Positions 34,543-42,861 of a stretch of DNA of 56,850 bases are shown here, one piece after another (position 1 is the stretch's first letter; every line of letters begins with the position of its first letter). The notes under the pieces are model-generated. The model was not told where the DNA came from and searched no databases. It saw only the letters and a program-made list of their open reading frames with translations. The position numbers and the translations under genes are program-made. The stretch is from Thermococcus sp. (GTDB lineage: Archaea > Methanobacteriota_B > Thermococci > Thermococcales > Thermococcaceae), in assembly GCF_026988555.1 (NCBI RefSeq), contig NZ_JALSLB010000036.1, positions 1-56,850 on the forward strand, in the 5' to 3' direction.

Positions 34543-35331
34543 TCCTATCTGCATCACCATTTGCGCCGGATCCCTTACCGCGGGTCCCAGTCCAAGGATA
34601 TATATGGCCAGGTACCAGTACTTTCTCTCTTCCTCATCTGGCACGAGGTACCTGAGACCGTAGTAAACCGCTATCAGTATCACCGTTATCCAGGGGTAGT
34701 AGACGTAGGCTCCGAACCAGTCCACCAGGTGGTGCTCTATCCAGTGAACCTCGTAGTAACCGTAGAAGTGGATGGCAACCACGGTTGACCCCATGTCGTA
34801 GAGATGTGCCAGTACGGGATAGAGGTACATCCGGTCAAAGGGCCTCCATCTATAGAACGCCAGAACGAGGGCCCAGCTGATGAATGTGTGCAGGAGCGTT
34901 AGCCCGTAGGGTTCCCAGCTCTTTGCGTGGGTGAAGAGAAGGTAGTTCGCCCATAGCGCAAGGAGGGTGCCCCACCCAACGGTGACCTTTGGGTACATCT
35001 TCGTCTTCGCGTCTATCACGAGCGCGGGCACTATGAGAATGAACGCGGTGAAGAAGATTCCCGGCGTCAGAATCCACGGGTTCTCCGGCAGGACACCGCC
35101 GTCCACAAGTGCCCTCACCGTGGCGCCGAAGACGACCATGGGCGTGACGGCCCAGAACAACCTCTCATCAACCTTTATCTTGAGGGGTTTTATTATATAC
35201 CTGTATGAGTATATGACACCGAGTCCAAATAGGAACGCGTACAAAAACGTGTTAACGGCGTTGTATCCGCTGCGGGTATACATGGGTGTTATGAAGTACT
35301 GATTGAGGAAGTTCCACAAGGATTCGAGCAT
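34537..35331 (-). CDS. DUF63 family membrane protein
   Basis: A 264-residue integral membrane protein of the archaeal DUF63 family with seven to eight hydrophobic segments. The conserved opening (FITPMYTRSGYNAVNTFLYAFLFGL) and the FGATVRALVDGGVLP and HLYDMGSTVVAIHFYGYYEVHWIEHH regions, rich in His, Asp and Glu within membrane segments, are recognisable. The family has no established function; the charged intramembrane residues hint at an enzyme or ion-binding protein. GGGGGATGGGA precedes ATG 35331; a further ATG lies two codons upstream. It is divergent from the RecA-like gene. Confidence 0.8.
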   Translation of the reverse strand: MLESLWNFLNQYFITPMYTRSGYNAVNTFLYAFLFGLGVIYSYRYIIKPLKIKVDERLFWAVTPMVVFGATVRALVDGGVLPENPWILTPGIFFTAFILIVPALVIDAKTKMYPKVTVGWGTLLALWANYLLFTHAKSWEPYGLTLLHTFISWALVLAFYRWRPFDRMYLYPVLAHLYDMGSTVVAIHFYGYYEVHWIEHHLVDWFGAYVYYPWITVILIAVYYGLRYLVPDEEERKYWYLAIYILGLGPAVRDPAQMVMQIGG

Positions 35332-35395
35332 TCCCATCCCCCCATTAACTCGGCCGCCCCCTTTAAAAGTTCTCCCCTCGAAATCTATAAAAGGA

Positions 35396-36064
35396 ATGGA
35401 CGACTATATCCCAGCGATTAAGATGCCGGTATTCATAAAGCCATCCGATATTCAATTGAGGGAGGTCAAACCGTTCGACGCGTTTCCCCTGGGATTTTCC
35501 GAAGGCAGTTTATCGGCCCTTCTTTTTGGAGATGAGCTTTCAAAGGCCCTCTTCATGCGGGGCATCATTTCCTCGGTCCCCTCCGAGACGGGGATATATA
35601 ACATCGGACCGGCCGGGTTGATTCCCCCGAAGGGTCCCTTGGGTGGCACCGAGAACCTATACCTTGGCAGGGTGTACTCCCTCGATGAACTGGTCTCGGC
35701 ACTGGGCCTCGTTGAGGAGGCCTCTATCGTCGTTGTTAGTGGATTTTCGGCCCTGCTTAACAGGAACGTGGAGGGGCTTGTTGAGACGCGGCGTATCGCC
35801 GATGAGAGAGGCCTGACCCTGATCCTCACACACGAAACAATGGAGATGAACGAACTCAACCTTCCCGCGGAGTTCACCGAGCACTTCCTGCTCCCAGGGC
35901 TGTTCGATTCCCTCATCGTTCTAAGAACGAACTCATACCGCGGCCACTACCGCCTGAACATAACCATCCTGAAGGCGCCACTGGACGCCGTATCCGCCCT
36001 AGGTGACCACTCCATCCCCGCGGACTCCCTGGTCAAGCCCCTTCTGAAACTCATCCGTGAATGA
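35396..36064 (+). CDS. RecA/Rad55-like protein lacking a P-loop (hypothetical)
   Basis: A 222-residue soluble protein I do not recognise by name. Its strand-helix order resembles a KaiC/RadA core: GSLSALLFGD in the place of the first strand and P-loop, ASIVVVSGFSALL as a Walker B-like strand, RGLTLILTHE, and a final hairpin DSLIVLRTNSYRGHYRLNITILK that recalls the end of Rad55-like domains. There is no GxxxxGKT and no Asp in the Walker B position, so it should not hydrolyse ATP in the usual way. A TATA-like CTATAAAAG at 35386-35394 lies next to the ATG used here. The real start could be ATG 35423. Its 3' end overlaps the convergent ecfT by 14 bp. Confidence 0.6.
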   Translation: MDDYIPAIKMPVFIKPSDIQLREVKPFDAFPLGFSEGSLSALLFGDELSKALFMRGIISSVPSETGIYNIGPAGLIPPKGPLGGTENLYLGRVYSLDELVSALGLVEEASIVVVSGFSALLNRNVEGLVETRRIADERGLTLILTHETMEMNELNLPAEFTEHFLLPGLFDSLIVLRTNSYRGHYRLNITILKAPLDAVSALGDHSIPADSLVKPLLKLIRE

Positions 36065-36812
36065 TGATGTGCCCCATCCCAAGGCCGTAACGGATGTACA
36101 ACGCCGCTGCTAGAAGGAGTAGAACGGTCGCCATCGCCGCGTAATCACGACGTTCCATCCGTATGTCATGGAGGAACGTTCTCTTTTTGCTCGCGCCAAG
36201 TGCCCTGCTCTCAAGGGCTATGCTGAGTTCGTGGGCTGTTTTTAGGGATGAGATAAGGAGGGGAATGAGAACAACCGTCGTTTTTCGGATCCTCGTTATC
36301 ATGTTCCCCTTTTCCATCTCCCACCCCCTGCTCTTCTGTGCGTCCATGATGTTGGTTGCCAGGAGATACAGCGTTGGAATGTAGCGTAGGGCTATGCTTA
36401 CTGTCAGACCGAACTCGTAGGGCAGGCCTAACCTAACAAAGCCGAGGATCAGGTCCCTCTGCTGGGTCGTCATCAGCAGGAGAAAAGTAACGAGGGCGAA
36501 CGTGAGGAGTCGAAAGCCGAAGGAGATCCCAAACAGAAGTCCCCTCAGCCGCGGGGTGTAGATTATGGGCCACAGGATCACGGTGATCATGGAAATTGGG
36601 AAGATGGGTTTCAGGAGCTTCAGCTGCTCCTTTATCCCTGTTCTTCCCAGGAACCTTCCTCCGAACAGGATGAGGAAGAACAGTCCCATCAGCACCGCAG
36701 GATCGTTAAAGAGCAGCATGGCAGCTATTCCTGCGCCACTCCCCACTATCTTGACGCGTGGGTCGAGTCTGTGAAGGAGTGAATCTCGCTCTACATAAAA
36801 TGAGTACATCAT
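36051..36812 (-). CDS. ecfT: ECF transporter transmembrane protein EcfT
   Basis: A 253-residue membrane component of an energy-coupling-factor transporter. It opens with the conserved VERDSLLHRLDPRVK segment, has five or six hydrophobic segments, and carries the cytosolic coupling helices with the AR-motif-like AQKSRGWEMEKG and ESRALGASKKRT (A-R-x motifs that contact the ATPase). Its ATG overlaps the TGA of the ecfA gene (ATGA), so the two are translationally coupled. With BioY encoded divergently next door it should form a biotin transporter. Whether other S-components share it is not known. It lies in the membrane and has no signal peptide. Confidence 0.92.
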   Translation of the reverse strand: MMYSFYVERDSLLHRLDPRVKIVGSGAGIAAMLLFNDPAVLMGLFFLILFGGRFLGRTGIKEQLKLLKPIFPISMITVILWPIIYTPRLRGLLFGISFGFRLLTFALVTFLLLMTTQQRDLILGFVRLGLPYEFGLTVSIALRYIPTLYLLATNIMDAQKSRGWEMEKGNMITRIRKTTVVLIPLLISSLKTAHELSIALESRALGASKKRTFLHDIRMERRDYAAMATVLLLLAAALYIRYGLGMGHIIIHG

Positions 36813-37600
36813 CCCCCATCGCCCCGAATGGCGTCTATGAGTTCGTGGGAGTCCCTCACAAATCCAACGCCCAGTCCCTCGCTTATCCTCAGCAGCTCCG
36901 GTTTGACAAGGGCGTATCCCTTGAGTTCCATCTTGAAAAATTCCTCAACGGGACCGTCGAAGATCTTCTCACCCTCAAAAAGCAACACAACTCTGGACGC
37001 CACCTCCAGAACCAGCTCCATGTCGTGGGTGATGAGGAGGATCCCGTGTCCTTCCGAGTGGAGCCTTTCGATGACCTCAACAACGCTCCTCGTGCTTTTA
37101 GCGTCCAGTCCCGTAGTCGGTTCGTCGAGGATTATATAGCGTGGTCTCATGGCCAGAATGCACGCTATGGCCAGCCGTTGCTTCTCTCCCCCGCTGAGCG
37201 AGTAAGGTGTCCTCTCCTCGTAGCCTTCAAGATTGACTGCCTTAAGCGCCCACTCAACACGTCCATCTATCTCCTCTTCACCTAACCCAAGGTTTCTTGG
37301 ACCAAAGGAGACTTCCTTATAAACCGTCTCCTCAAAGAACATGTTCTCAGGGTTTTGAAAGACGTAGCCAACCTTCCTTGAAATTTCGGCGACGGTGCTT
37401 TCTCGCGTATCCAGACCATCAACCGTTACCCTGCCACGGTTCGGTTTAAGCAAGCCGTTCAGGTGTTTGGCAAGAGTCGTCTTTCCAGAGCCGTTGGGGC
37501 CAACTAGGGCAACGATTTCGTTTTCCATAGTGAAGTTTATTCCCTTCAGGGCAATCCTTCCGTTTTCGTATATATGCCAGATATTCTCTGCCCTCAGCAT
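36809..37600 (-). CDS. ecfA: ECF transporter ATPase EcfA (BioM-like)
   Basis: A 263-residue ABC ATPase of the ECF type. It has Walker A GPNGSGKT (34-41), the Q-loop VFQNPENMFFEETV, the signature LSGGEKQRLAIACIL, Walker B YIILDEPTTGLDA and the switch His in LLITHDMELV. Only one ATPase gene is present, so the complex should use a homodimer, as BioMNY-type biotin transporters can. The start at ATG 37600 has an upstream GGTGA about ten bases away. It is transcribed divergently from bioY, with 160 bp between the starts, where a palindrome may serve as a shared operator. Confidence 0.93.
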   Translation of the reverse strand: MLRAENIWHIYENGRIALKGINFTMENEIVALVGPNGSGKTTLAKHLNGLLKPNRGRVTVDGLDTRESTVAEISRKVGYVFQNPENMFFEETVYKEVSFGPRNLGLGEEEIDGRVEWALKAVNLEGYEERTPYSLSGGEKQRLAIACILAMRPRYIILDEPTTGLDAKSTRSVVEVIERLHSEGHGILLITHDMELVLEVASRVVLLFEGEKIFDGPVEEFFKMELKGYALVKPELLRISEGLGVGFVRDSHELIDAIRGDGG

Positions 37601-37728
37601 CACCTACCAGTCACCGTCAGCAGCTTAAAAAAGTTCCCACCAGGGTCATTGGCGTGAAAATGATGCCAGTCCTAGCTTTGGTTTTTTCACGGGCCACATG
37701 GGTCGGCTCCCCAACCGGAACCGTTTTA

Positions 37729-37742
37729 AACATCGGGATGTT
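37729..37742. promoter_or_regulatory. Palindrome in bioY/ecf control region, candidate biotin operator
   Basis: AACATC-GG-GATGTT is a perfect 14-bp inverted repeat that directly follows a TATA-like GTTTTAAA (37723-37730) and lies 19 bp before the bioY start. A second pair, GGAAC (37717-37721) and GTTCC (37740-37744), brackets it. Position between TATA and start codon suits a repressor, plausibly a BirA- or BioR-like biotin sensor. Confidence 0.5.
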
Positions 37743-37760
37743 CCCCGTCCCGGTGATGGG

Positions 37761-38279
37761 ATGGACTCCCGAGAGGTTGCATACGCCGCCCTCTTCATTG
37801 CCCTGACTGCGGTCGGTGCGTGGATAGAGATTCCCATCGGTCCCGTTCCTGTGACTCTGCAGGTTTTGATGGTTCTGTTGGCCGGTTTGCTTCTCGGGGC
37901 ACGGCTCGGTTTTGTGACCGTTCTGCTCTATGTCCTGGCGGGGGCGGTTGGCTTTCCTGTGTTCAGCGGTTTTTCGGGCGGTTTTGCCCACCTTTACGGC
38001 CCGAGCGGGGGCTACATAATCGCTTTTCCCCCTGCCGCGTACGTTGCCGGCCTGTTCGCCGAACGCTGGGAGGATGTTAGAGGATATCTGCTCGGCTCCC
38101 TTCTGGCTGTAGGCCTGATATATCTTCTGGGATGGCTTCGCCTTGGTTTTTTCATGGCGGGGGACTTCAGAAGGGCGTTCGAGCTTGGCGTGTTACCCTT
38201 TGTGCCGTTCGATATCCTAAAGGCTATTGTGGCCGTGGGAGTTGCAAGGCGGGTGAGAAAAATGGTGGAATTGATGTGA
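37761..38279 (+). CDS. bioY: Biotin transporter substrate-binding component BioY
   Basis: A 172-residue S-component with six hydrophobic segments. The BioY signatures are clear: ALFIALTAVGAWIEIPIGPVPVTLQVLMVLLAGLLLG at the N-terminus and GAVGFPVFSGFSGGFAHLYGPSGGYIIAF in the centre, which build the biotin pocket. It captures biotin in the membrane and needs EcfT and EcfA, encoded divergently, for high-affinity import. GGTGATGGG precedes the ATG at 37761; a longer frame opens 63 bp upstream but would start before the promoter palindrome. The end is five bases from the convergent exported protein gene. Confidence 0.95.
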   Translation: MDSREVAYAALFIALTAVGAWIEIPIGPVPVTLQVLMVLLAGLLLGARLGFVTVLLYVLAGAVGFPVFSGFSGGFAHLYGPSGGYIIAFPPAAYVAGLFAERWEDVRGYLLGSLLAVGLIYLLGWLRLGFFMAGDFRRAFELGVLPFVPFDILKAIVAVGVARRVRKMVELM

Positions 38280-38283
38280 TGGC

Positions 38284-39315
38284 TCACCAGTCGGCCATCG
38301 CATCGTTGAGTATCTTTACGGCCTGCTTCTGATGAAGCGCCGCCTTTCTCAGGTCTATGAAGATGTAGATTCTCGGGAAGTTTGCCACAACCGGGCCGTA
38401 CTGACTTGCGTTGGCGTAGTAATCAGCGGCTGTCTCGTTTTGGATGGCCGCCAGCCCCAGGGTCTCGTTGTCCATTCCCCCTGCAACGGCCTCTTTGTAC
38501 AGGGAGTTGTATCTCTCAAGGTTCCGGTGGTACTGGACGTAGTAGTAGAAGTTGAAGAGCATTATGTTGAGGCCCTTCGCCGTTGGAACCGGTTGCTGCG
38601 GACCGACCTTTGAGTAGTCCAAGTTGGCGAGGATCATCTCCCGGTAGAACTCCTGCCATTCAGGCCCTTTTCTGGCAACGCTGTATTCCAGAGTCAAACC
38701 GGTGACGAAAACCCTGCCGTTCCCGAGGGTGTATATCGCGGTACTTGGCTTGCCGTAGTCTGGGCTTCCGGTGGGTGCCTGGACGGTTATTATCTCTGCA
38801 TCGGCCGGGAGGCCGACGAAGTAGCCGTGGCTGGCGTAGCTGCTGTAAAGCGTCGTGTTGTTGGCTATCACATAATCGTAGCTCGAATAGCTCCGCACTA
38901 TCGTGACGTTCCTTGGGAGGGGTGTCGTCCAAAGCCCTCCGTTCCATCCCCAGTTGGCGGCATGGATCTCAAGAACCTTCCCGGCCCTCACGTACTCTTC
39001 CAGCTTGCCCATCTGGAGCCCTATCTGGTCGTAAAAGCTCTGGGGCTGGTCGCTGATGAGGATAATCATATCATACGCGTCTATGAGCTCTTGGGCCGTT
39101 TTGTTCTGGAGCTCAGTACTCGTCATGACATCGTACGGGACGCCCATGTTGTTGAGGGTGTCCTCGACCGCCGGTGAGTTCCATGCATCCACGTTCTTCA
39201 GTATCAGCACGTTGTATCCGCTCAGCGGTTTTGCAGAAACGGCGGGGGGCCCTAACACCGCCATCAAACTAAACAGTACTAGCAGCGAGAGCGCTGCGCT
39301 CAGAATTTTTTTCAT
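38284..39315 (-). CDS. Exported protein with GATase1/ThuA-like fold
   Basis: A 343-residue exported protein with a signal peptide (residues 1-28, ending AVSA). The body starts with a Rossmann-like GYNVLILKNVDAWNSPAVEDTLNNMGVPYDVM and AYDMIILISDQPQSFYDQI, the pattern of ThuA/GATase1-like surface domains. The C-terminal 80 residues are helical (YNSLYKEAVAGGMDNETLG ... AALHQKQAVKILNDAM). There is no CGP-CTERM tail or TM anchor, so it is probably secreted or held by another protein. TATA-like ACTTAAATA lies near 39398 and GGAGAG precedes the ATG. The function is unknown; the layout is similar to the surface protein at 29077-30165. Confidence 0.7.
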   Translation of the reverse strand: MKKILSAALSLLVLFSLMAVLGPPAVSAKPLSGYNVLILKNVDAWNSPAVEDTLNNMGVPYDVMTSTELQNKTAQELIDAYDMIILISDQPQSFYDQIGLQMGKLEEYVRAGKVLEIHAANWGWNGGLWTTPLPRNVTIVRSYSSYDYVIANNTTLYSSYASHGYFVGLPADAEIITVQAPTGSPDYGKPSTAIYTLGNGRVFVTGLTLEYSVARKGPEWQEFYREMILANLDYSKVGPQQPVPTAKGLNIMLFNFYYYVQYHRNLERYNSLYKEAVAGGMDNETLGLAAIQNETAADYYANASQYGPVVANFPRIYIFIDLRKAALHQKQAVKILNDAMADW

Positions 39316-39443
39316 AATAAATCTCTCCTTTTGGTCCGAACCGGGCAGAAGAACCTGTGGAGCCCTACCCTTAATATACTGTAGGTCTTACACTATTTAA
39401 GTATTCTCGCATTAATTTGGGAAATCTCCAAAGTGAATTTGCA

Positions 39444-40040
39444 TCACAGCTTCCTAAGGGTCTCGGCCGCGAATCTAACGTCAAAGGAGTTCCTCACTCT
39501 GAAAAAGCTCAGCGTCACCTTGGGGTTCCTCTTCGCCAGCTCCTCAATGGGCAGCGGTTCGTAGTCGAGGAGCTCTGCTATTCTGCGCAGGTTCCTGTAG
39601 CCCTCTGCCAGCACCGCTTCTATGGCGTCCATGAGGGCATCGGGCTCGTAAATTGCGTGCGTGACCTCCGCCGTCCCGTCCTTCCAGATCGGTATCAGTG
39701 CCTCCGGCTCGTTCTCGTAGAACAAGCCTGTTAAATAGTTCACCAGGAAGGGCATTATCAGGGGCATGTTGCCCTCGGCCAAGAAGAACGGCTCTCTGGG
39801 CAGGGCTTTCAGGAGGGCCTCCATCCTGCTCCTCATGGAAACGGGAAGGGGATTCGAGACGTGGAGGGAATAAGTTTTGAGCTTGTCCCTCCGAACTACC
39901 GTGATGACTTCGTCTATCCTCTTGCTCATTAGAAGCCTTCTCTCGGTGAGCTTAACAACCGGCTCGTCCGCAACGGGGAGGGTGTAGTTCTCCCACCGCT
40001 TCTCCGGAAACGCCAGGATTACCCCGAGCATGATTGCCAT
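39444..40040 (-). CDS. MobA-like nucleotidyltransferase-fold protein, divergent
   Basis: A 198-residue soluble protein that aligns by order to MobA/NTP-transferase proteins: a start of MLGVILAFPEKRWENYTLPVADEPVVKLTERRLLMSKRIDEVITVVRR, and a middle LAEGNMPLIMPFLVNYLTGLF. In true MobA the first loop is GGxSxRxGxxK; here it is FPEKRWENY, and the later metal-binding Asp is in an unusual context (AEGNMPL). It is therefore probably a divergent or inactive relative of molybdenum cofactor guanylyltransferase rather than MobA itself. GGTGA is six bases before the ATG. No other molybdopterin gene is nearby. Confidence 0.55.
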   Translation of the reverse strand: MAIMLGVILAFPEKRWENYTLPVADEPVVKLTERRLLMSKRIDEVITVVRRDKLKTYSLHVSNPLPVSMRSRMEALLKALPREPFFLAEGNMPLIMPFLVNYLTGLFYENEPEALIPIWKDGTAEVTHAIYEPDALMDAIEAVLAEGYRNLRRIAELLDYEPLPIEELAKRNPKVTLSFFRVRNSFDVRFAAETLRKL

Positions 40041-40338
40041 CTCAACTCACCCTTTAAAAATTCAGCGTTTGAAATTTTGCATGCGTTTTGTTACTGGAGC
40101 CATTGGGCAAACACGAGGGATGCTTCCAACCATAGCTGGAACGCTCTTTGTGTTTGTTGGCGGAGCTATTAGAGCTCACCTCCGGAAATCAAGAATACCC
40201 ACCCGAGTACTTCGAGGGGAGCAAGAACGTCTGGGACTACACGCTTTGATGCCCGTCTTATAATTTCAGCCTACCTTTCTTTACGCGTTTAAGGAGAAAG
40301 TTTTATAAGGTCTCTTCTGGATTCCAAACGGTGGTCGG
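40041..40338. other. 298-bp gap with possible gene remnant
   Basis: No complete gene is visible. A 37-codon open stretch on the plus strand (40136-40249) reads like the end of a protein (SLCLLAELLELTSGNQ ... YFEGSKNVWDYTL, then TGA) but has no start, because TAG precedes it. It may be debris of an old gene. A TATA-like GTTTTATAAGG near 40301 is the promoter of the gene that follows. Confidence 0.35.
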
Positions 40339-41517
40339 GTGAAAAGAGTCATCTCAATGATTATATTAGTATTTCTTCTCATTCTTCCTCTCGTCACTGG
40401 TGCAACCTTGAAATGTCCCCCCAAAGCACCAACTCATAGAGTTGTTTGCAGGTTTAAAGGTAATGGGACGGGGGAGATTTATCTAAAGAGCGTTGATGGC
40501 TTACCCCCGAGAGCATACCTAATCACGATAAAGAACTCGGGAGGATACAAACACTCCATCAATGATGAGTGGGATACTTTCAAGCTTCCAGCCAATGTGA
40601 GTTTTAGCCCGGTGTCTGTCTTGGGCAGGATAAAAGATTACTACTTCTCCTTTGTCCCCGACTGGGTTCTGTTTAACAAGGAACACACATTTACGTTTGT
40701 TTTCATCGAAGAAAACGGAACTCAAAAAGAATTCGACGTACGTGTTTACCTTGAAGGAACGTCGAACTGGACTGAATTTAAAAAAGATTTGGAATGGATG
40801 ATTATTTCCTTTTTATTCACCTGGTTCATCCTCTCTGCCCTTTTCGGAGTTCTCTGGCTCTTTAACAGACGTCTCACTCAGCGTCCCGTAAAATTCCAAA
40901 TTGTGCCAACAACCAGCGGCTGGATTGCAGCTGTTATCTTCGGAATGTATCTTTCCCATCCCTTTATCTTTGGACTTCCCTACTACTTCGGAGGTGGGTC
41001 GAACCTGTGGGGGGACATAGTAACTGGGTGGAGTATTTGGGCTCTGGTGATGGTTGTTCCCTTTTACATTGGAAACTACTTACTGATACCCATCCACCTT
41101 AAGAGCACAGCTTATCACAAGCCCCTCCCGGTGCTTAAGAAAAGAAAATTAGCATTCTGTTCCGGGCTTGTTTGGATTATTGTTCCCCTTCTGCTGATCT
41201 CAGGAGCACTGGACTCAGAGATTAAAAGCCTTCTCCTCATGTCCTTTGCCGGGGCTTTTGCGGTCTTTACACATCACATTCTCAAAACCCTAAAGCCAGA
41301 AGGCGTCCTTTTCATAAACCTATCAATTGTGGGTTTTCTTACACTCAAATACCACCCGGATTTCGTATTCGTGGTCCTCTTGGTTATTCTCCTCTTCGTC
41401 GTTTACCTACTCCAGAGGGGGTGCTTCATCAAGTTCAACGAAGAGAAAGAACGCCTGATTGGGGAAATCTACGAGAAGGTCAAGTTGATCCAAGGCACCG
41501 AGAATTCAAAGAATTGA
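40339..41517 (+). CDS. Membrane protein of unknown function, paralogue A
   Basis: A 392-residue protein with a signal peptide or first TM (residues 1-21), an extracellular beta-rich domain of about 125 residues containing two cysteines (LKCPPKAP, VVCRFKG) and several N-glycosylation sites, then seven or so hydrophobic segments (from residue 155) and a short charged cytosolic C-terminal helix (FNEEKERLIGEIYEKVKLIQ). The start is GTG 40339 with GGTGG upstream. The codon use is richer in A/T than most of the window. It is followed after 10 bp by a gene of the same layout. The function is unknown; a surface receptor or channel is possible. Confidence 0.7.
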   Translation: MKRVISMIILVFLLILPLVTGATLKCPPKAPTHRVVCRFKGNGTGEIYLKSVDGLPPRAYLITIKNSGGYKHSINDEWDTFKLPANVSFSPVSVLGRIKDYYFSFVPDWVLFNKEHTFTFVFIEENGTQKEFDVRVYLEGTSNWTEFKKDLEWMIISFLFTWFILSALFGVLWLFNRRLTQRPVKFQIVPTTSGWIAAVIFGMYLSHPFIFGLPYYFGGGSNLWGDIVTGWSIWALVMVVPFYIGNYLLIPIHLKSTAYHKPLPVLKKRKLAFCSGLVWIIVPLLLISGALDSEIKSLLLMSFAGAFAVFTHHILKTLKPEGVLFINLSIVGFLTLKYHPDFVFVVLLVILLFVVYLLQRGCFIKFNEEKERLIGEIYEKVKLIQGTENSKN

Positions 41518-41527
41518 GGTGGCCAGT

Positions 41528-42613
41528 ATGAGAACACTCCCTGTATTGATCTCCCTGTTAATGCTCCTGATCTCCCTTCCGTTCGTTGCTCCAATTCATG
41601 TGGATTGCAACAACACTGCTCATTATAATGAGGTTAGCGGGGGCTGGGTAGTGGAGTGCCACCTGGGTAACACCTCAGAAAATCTTGAATACCTGGCAAA
41701 GATTGGAAAGAGAACAACGGTCCCGAGAACAGTCAGCGGCAGCTCTTTTGAAGTCTGGATTCGCCCCTCTGAATTAGTCAACTTCTCCTCTTTAATACTA
41801 TCGGACGCTGTGTTATCTAACACCAAGGTGCCCGTAACTGTTCATATTTTTAGTTACGACCCGAATGGGAGCTTCGAAATAACAATGAAGCACTTTGATG
41901 TTCACCTGGGAACACCTCTAAAAGTGTATGTGTTGTCCTCGATTTGGGGTGTCATGGCCCTAATACTGTTCTTAGGGACGGGCTACGAGAAACACGAGAG
42001 CGGCAGTAGTTTAGTTTCCAGTATACTCGGCATCCATTTAATATTCAGGGGAACGGAGGTGACCACACTTTCATCCATTATCCTCATCCCTTTTATACGA
42101 TATTCCCTGCTAATACAAGAAAAGAGTGAGATCTCGCTTCTCGTCCTATCCGGACTCTCAGCACTCCTGTTATTCGAGAGCGGTTATGCTTTTGGACTGT
42201 ATAAATCAAAATACCCGAAGGTCTCCTTCTACACAGGGCTCGGCTGGATTGCTGGCATTCCTATAGTGTTCAACTTTTTCTGGGATGATTTTCTGATTCC
42301 GTTTTTTGCAACGTTGATCCTGGCGATTCCAGTGGCAGTGGTAATCTGGAAGTACACCGAATTGCCATACTCCAGCTGCCACAAAGCCCTCACTCTGTTC
42401 AGGACATATTCCATACCCCTGGGCGTGGGGGTTGCATTAGTACTTGCACTTCAGTACACGACCGAGGAAACCCTTCCGCTGTTTGCTGTGTTCCTTGTCT
42501 CCTTGCTTCTCTACGCTTATGCATCAAAGCTCGCCTTCAATCGATTGGAGTGGGCAAAAAGAAAGTTCGACGAGGATATCGAGGGAATTAGAAAGAGGAT
42601 GATTATGGGGTAA
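41528..42613 (+). CDS. Membrane protein of unknown function, paralogue B
   Basis: A 361-residue protein with the same plan as its upstream neighbour: signal peptide, an extracellular domain of about 110 residues with paired cysteines (VDCNNT, VECHLG), seven or so membrane segments and a cytosolic helix (KRKFDEDIEGIRKRMIMG). The likeness in order, in cysteine placement and in the shared C-terminal region suggests an old duplication. GAGGTGG precedes the ATG. The pair forms a small AT-richer island, with degraded sequence at both ends, between housekeeping genes, which hints at horizontal gain. Function unknown. Confidence 0.7.
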   Translation: MRTLPVLISLLMLLISLPFVAPIHVDCNNTAHYNEVSGGWVVECHLGNTSENLEYLAKIGKRTTVPRTVSGSSFEVWIRPSELVNFSSLILSDAVLSNTKVPVTVHIFSYDPNGSFEITMKHFDVHLGTPLKVYVLSSIWGVMALILFLGTGYEKHESGSSLVSSILGIHLIFRGTEVTTLSSIILIPFIRYSLLIQEKSEISLLVLSGLSALLLFESGYAFGLYKSKYPKVSFYTGLGWIAGIPIVFNFFWDDFLIPFFATLILAIPVAVVIWKYTELPYSSCHKALTLFRTYSIPLGVGVALVLALQYTTEETLPLFAVFLVSLLLYAYASKLAFNRLEWAKRKFDEDIEGIRKRMIMG

Positions 42614-42812
42614 TCTTCATCGAAGCTCTGGGCACAACCCCGCGGCACATTGCAATCGCGTTATTCCCTGGACTGATGGGGATGACCTGAACCAAAAGAA
42701 GGAGAGTTTGAGATACTTGGCTTACTCATTTGTATCCTCTTTGGGACCAATTGTTTATGCAGTCATTATACACATGCCTTCAACAGTGGATGCCTGCCCC
42801 TTTCCCCCTTAA
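42592..42812 (+). pseudogene. Possible permease gene remnant, frameshifted
   Basis: Directly after the membrane protein gene, one frame reads VIFIEALGTTPRHIAIALFPG and LMGMT then a stop (42676-42690 region), and another frame continues NQKKESLRYLAYSFVSSLGP and IVYAVIIHMP before TAA at 42810-42812. Joined by a shift they look like the last segments of a membrane transporter; the TTPRH and LAYSFV segments recall AzgA-like (NCS2) permeases, but this is only an impression. There is no start codon or ribosome site. The likeliest reading is the 3' remnant of a lost gene. Confidence 0.35.
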
Positions 42813-42861
42813 GGAGTGTAACGGCTGGAACTCTGATTATTTTGCGACTTTCATGATCCTC

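Noticed and set aside
40030-40263. A 77-codon open frame on the plus strand in the gap before the membrane protein pair
   Set aside because: It begins inside the MobA-like gene start, has no ribosome site and shows no recognisable pattern; another frame in the same place reads more like a gene remnant.
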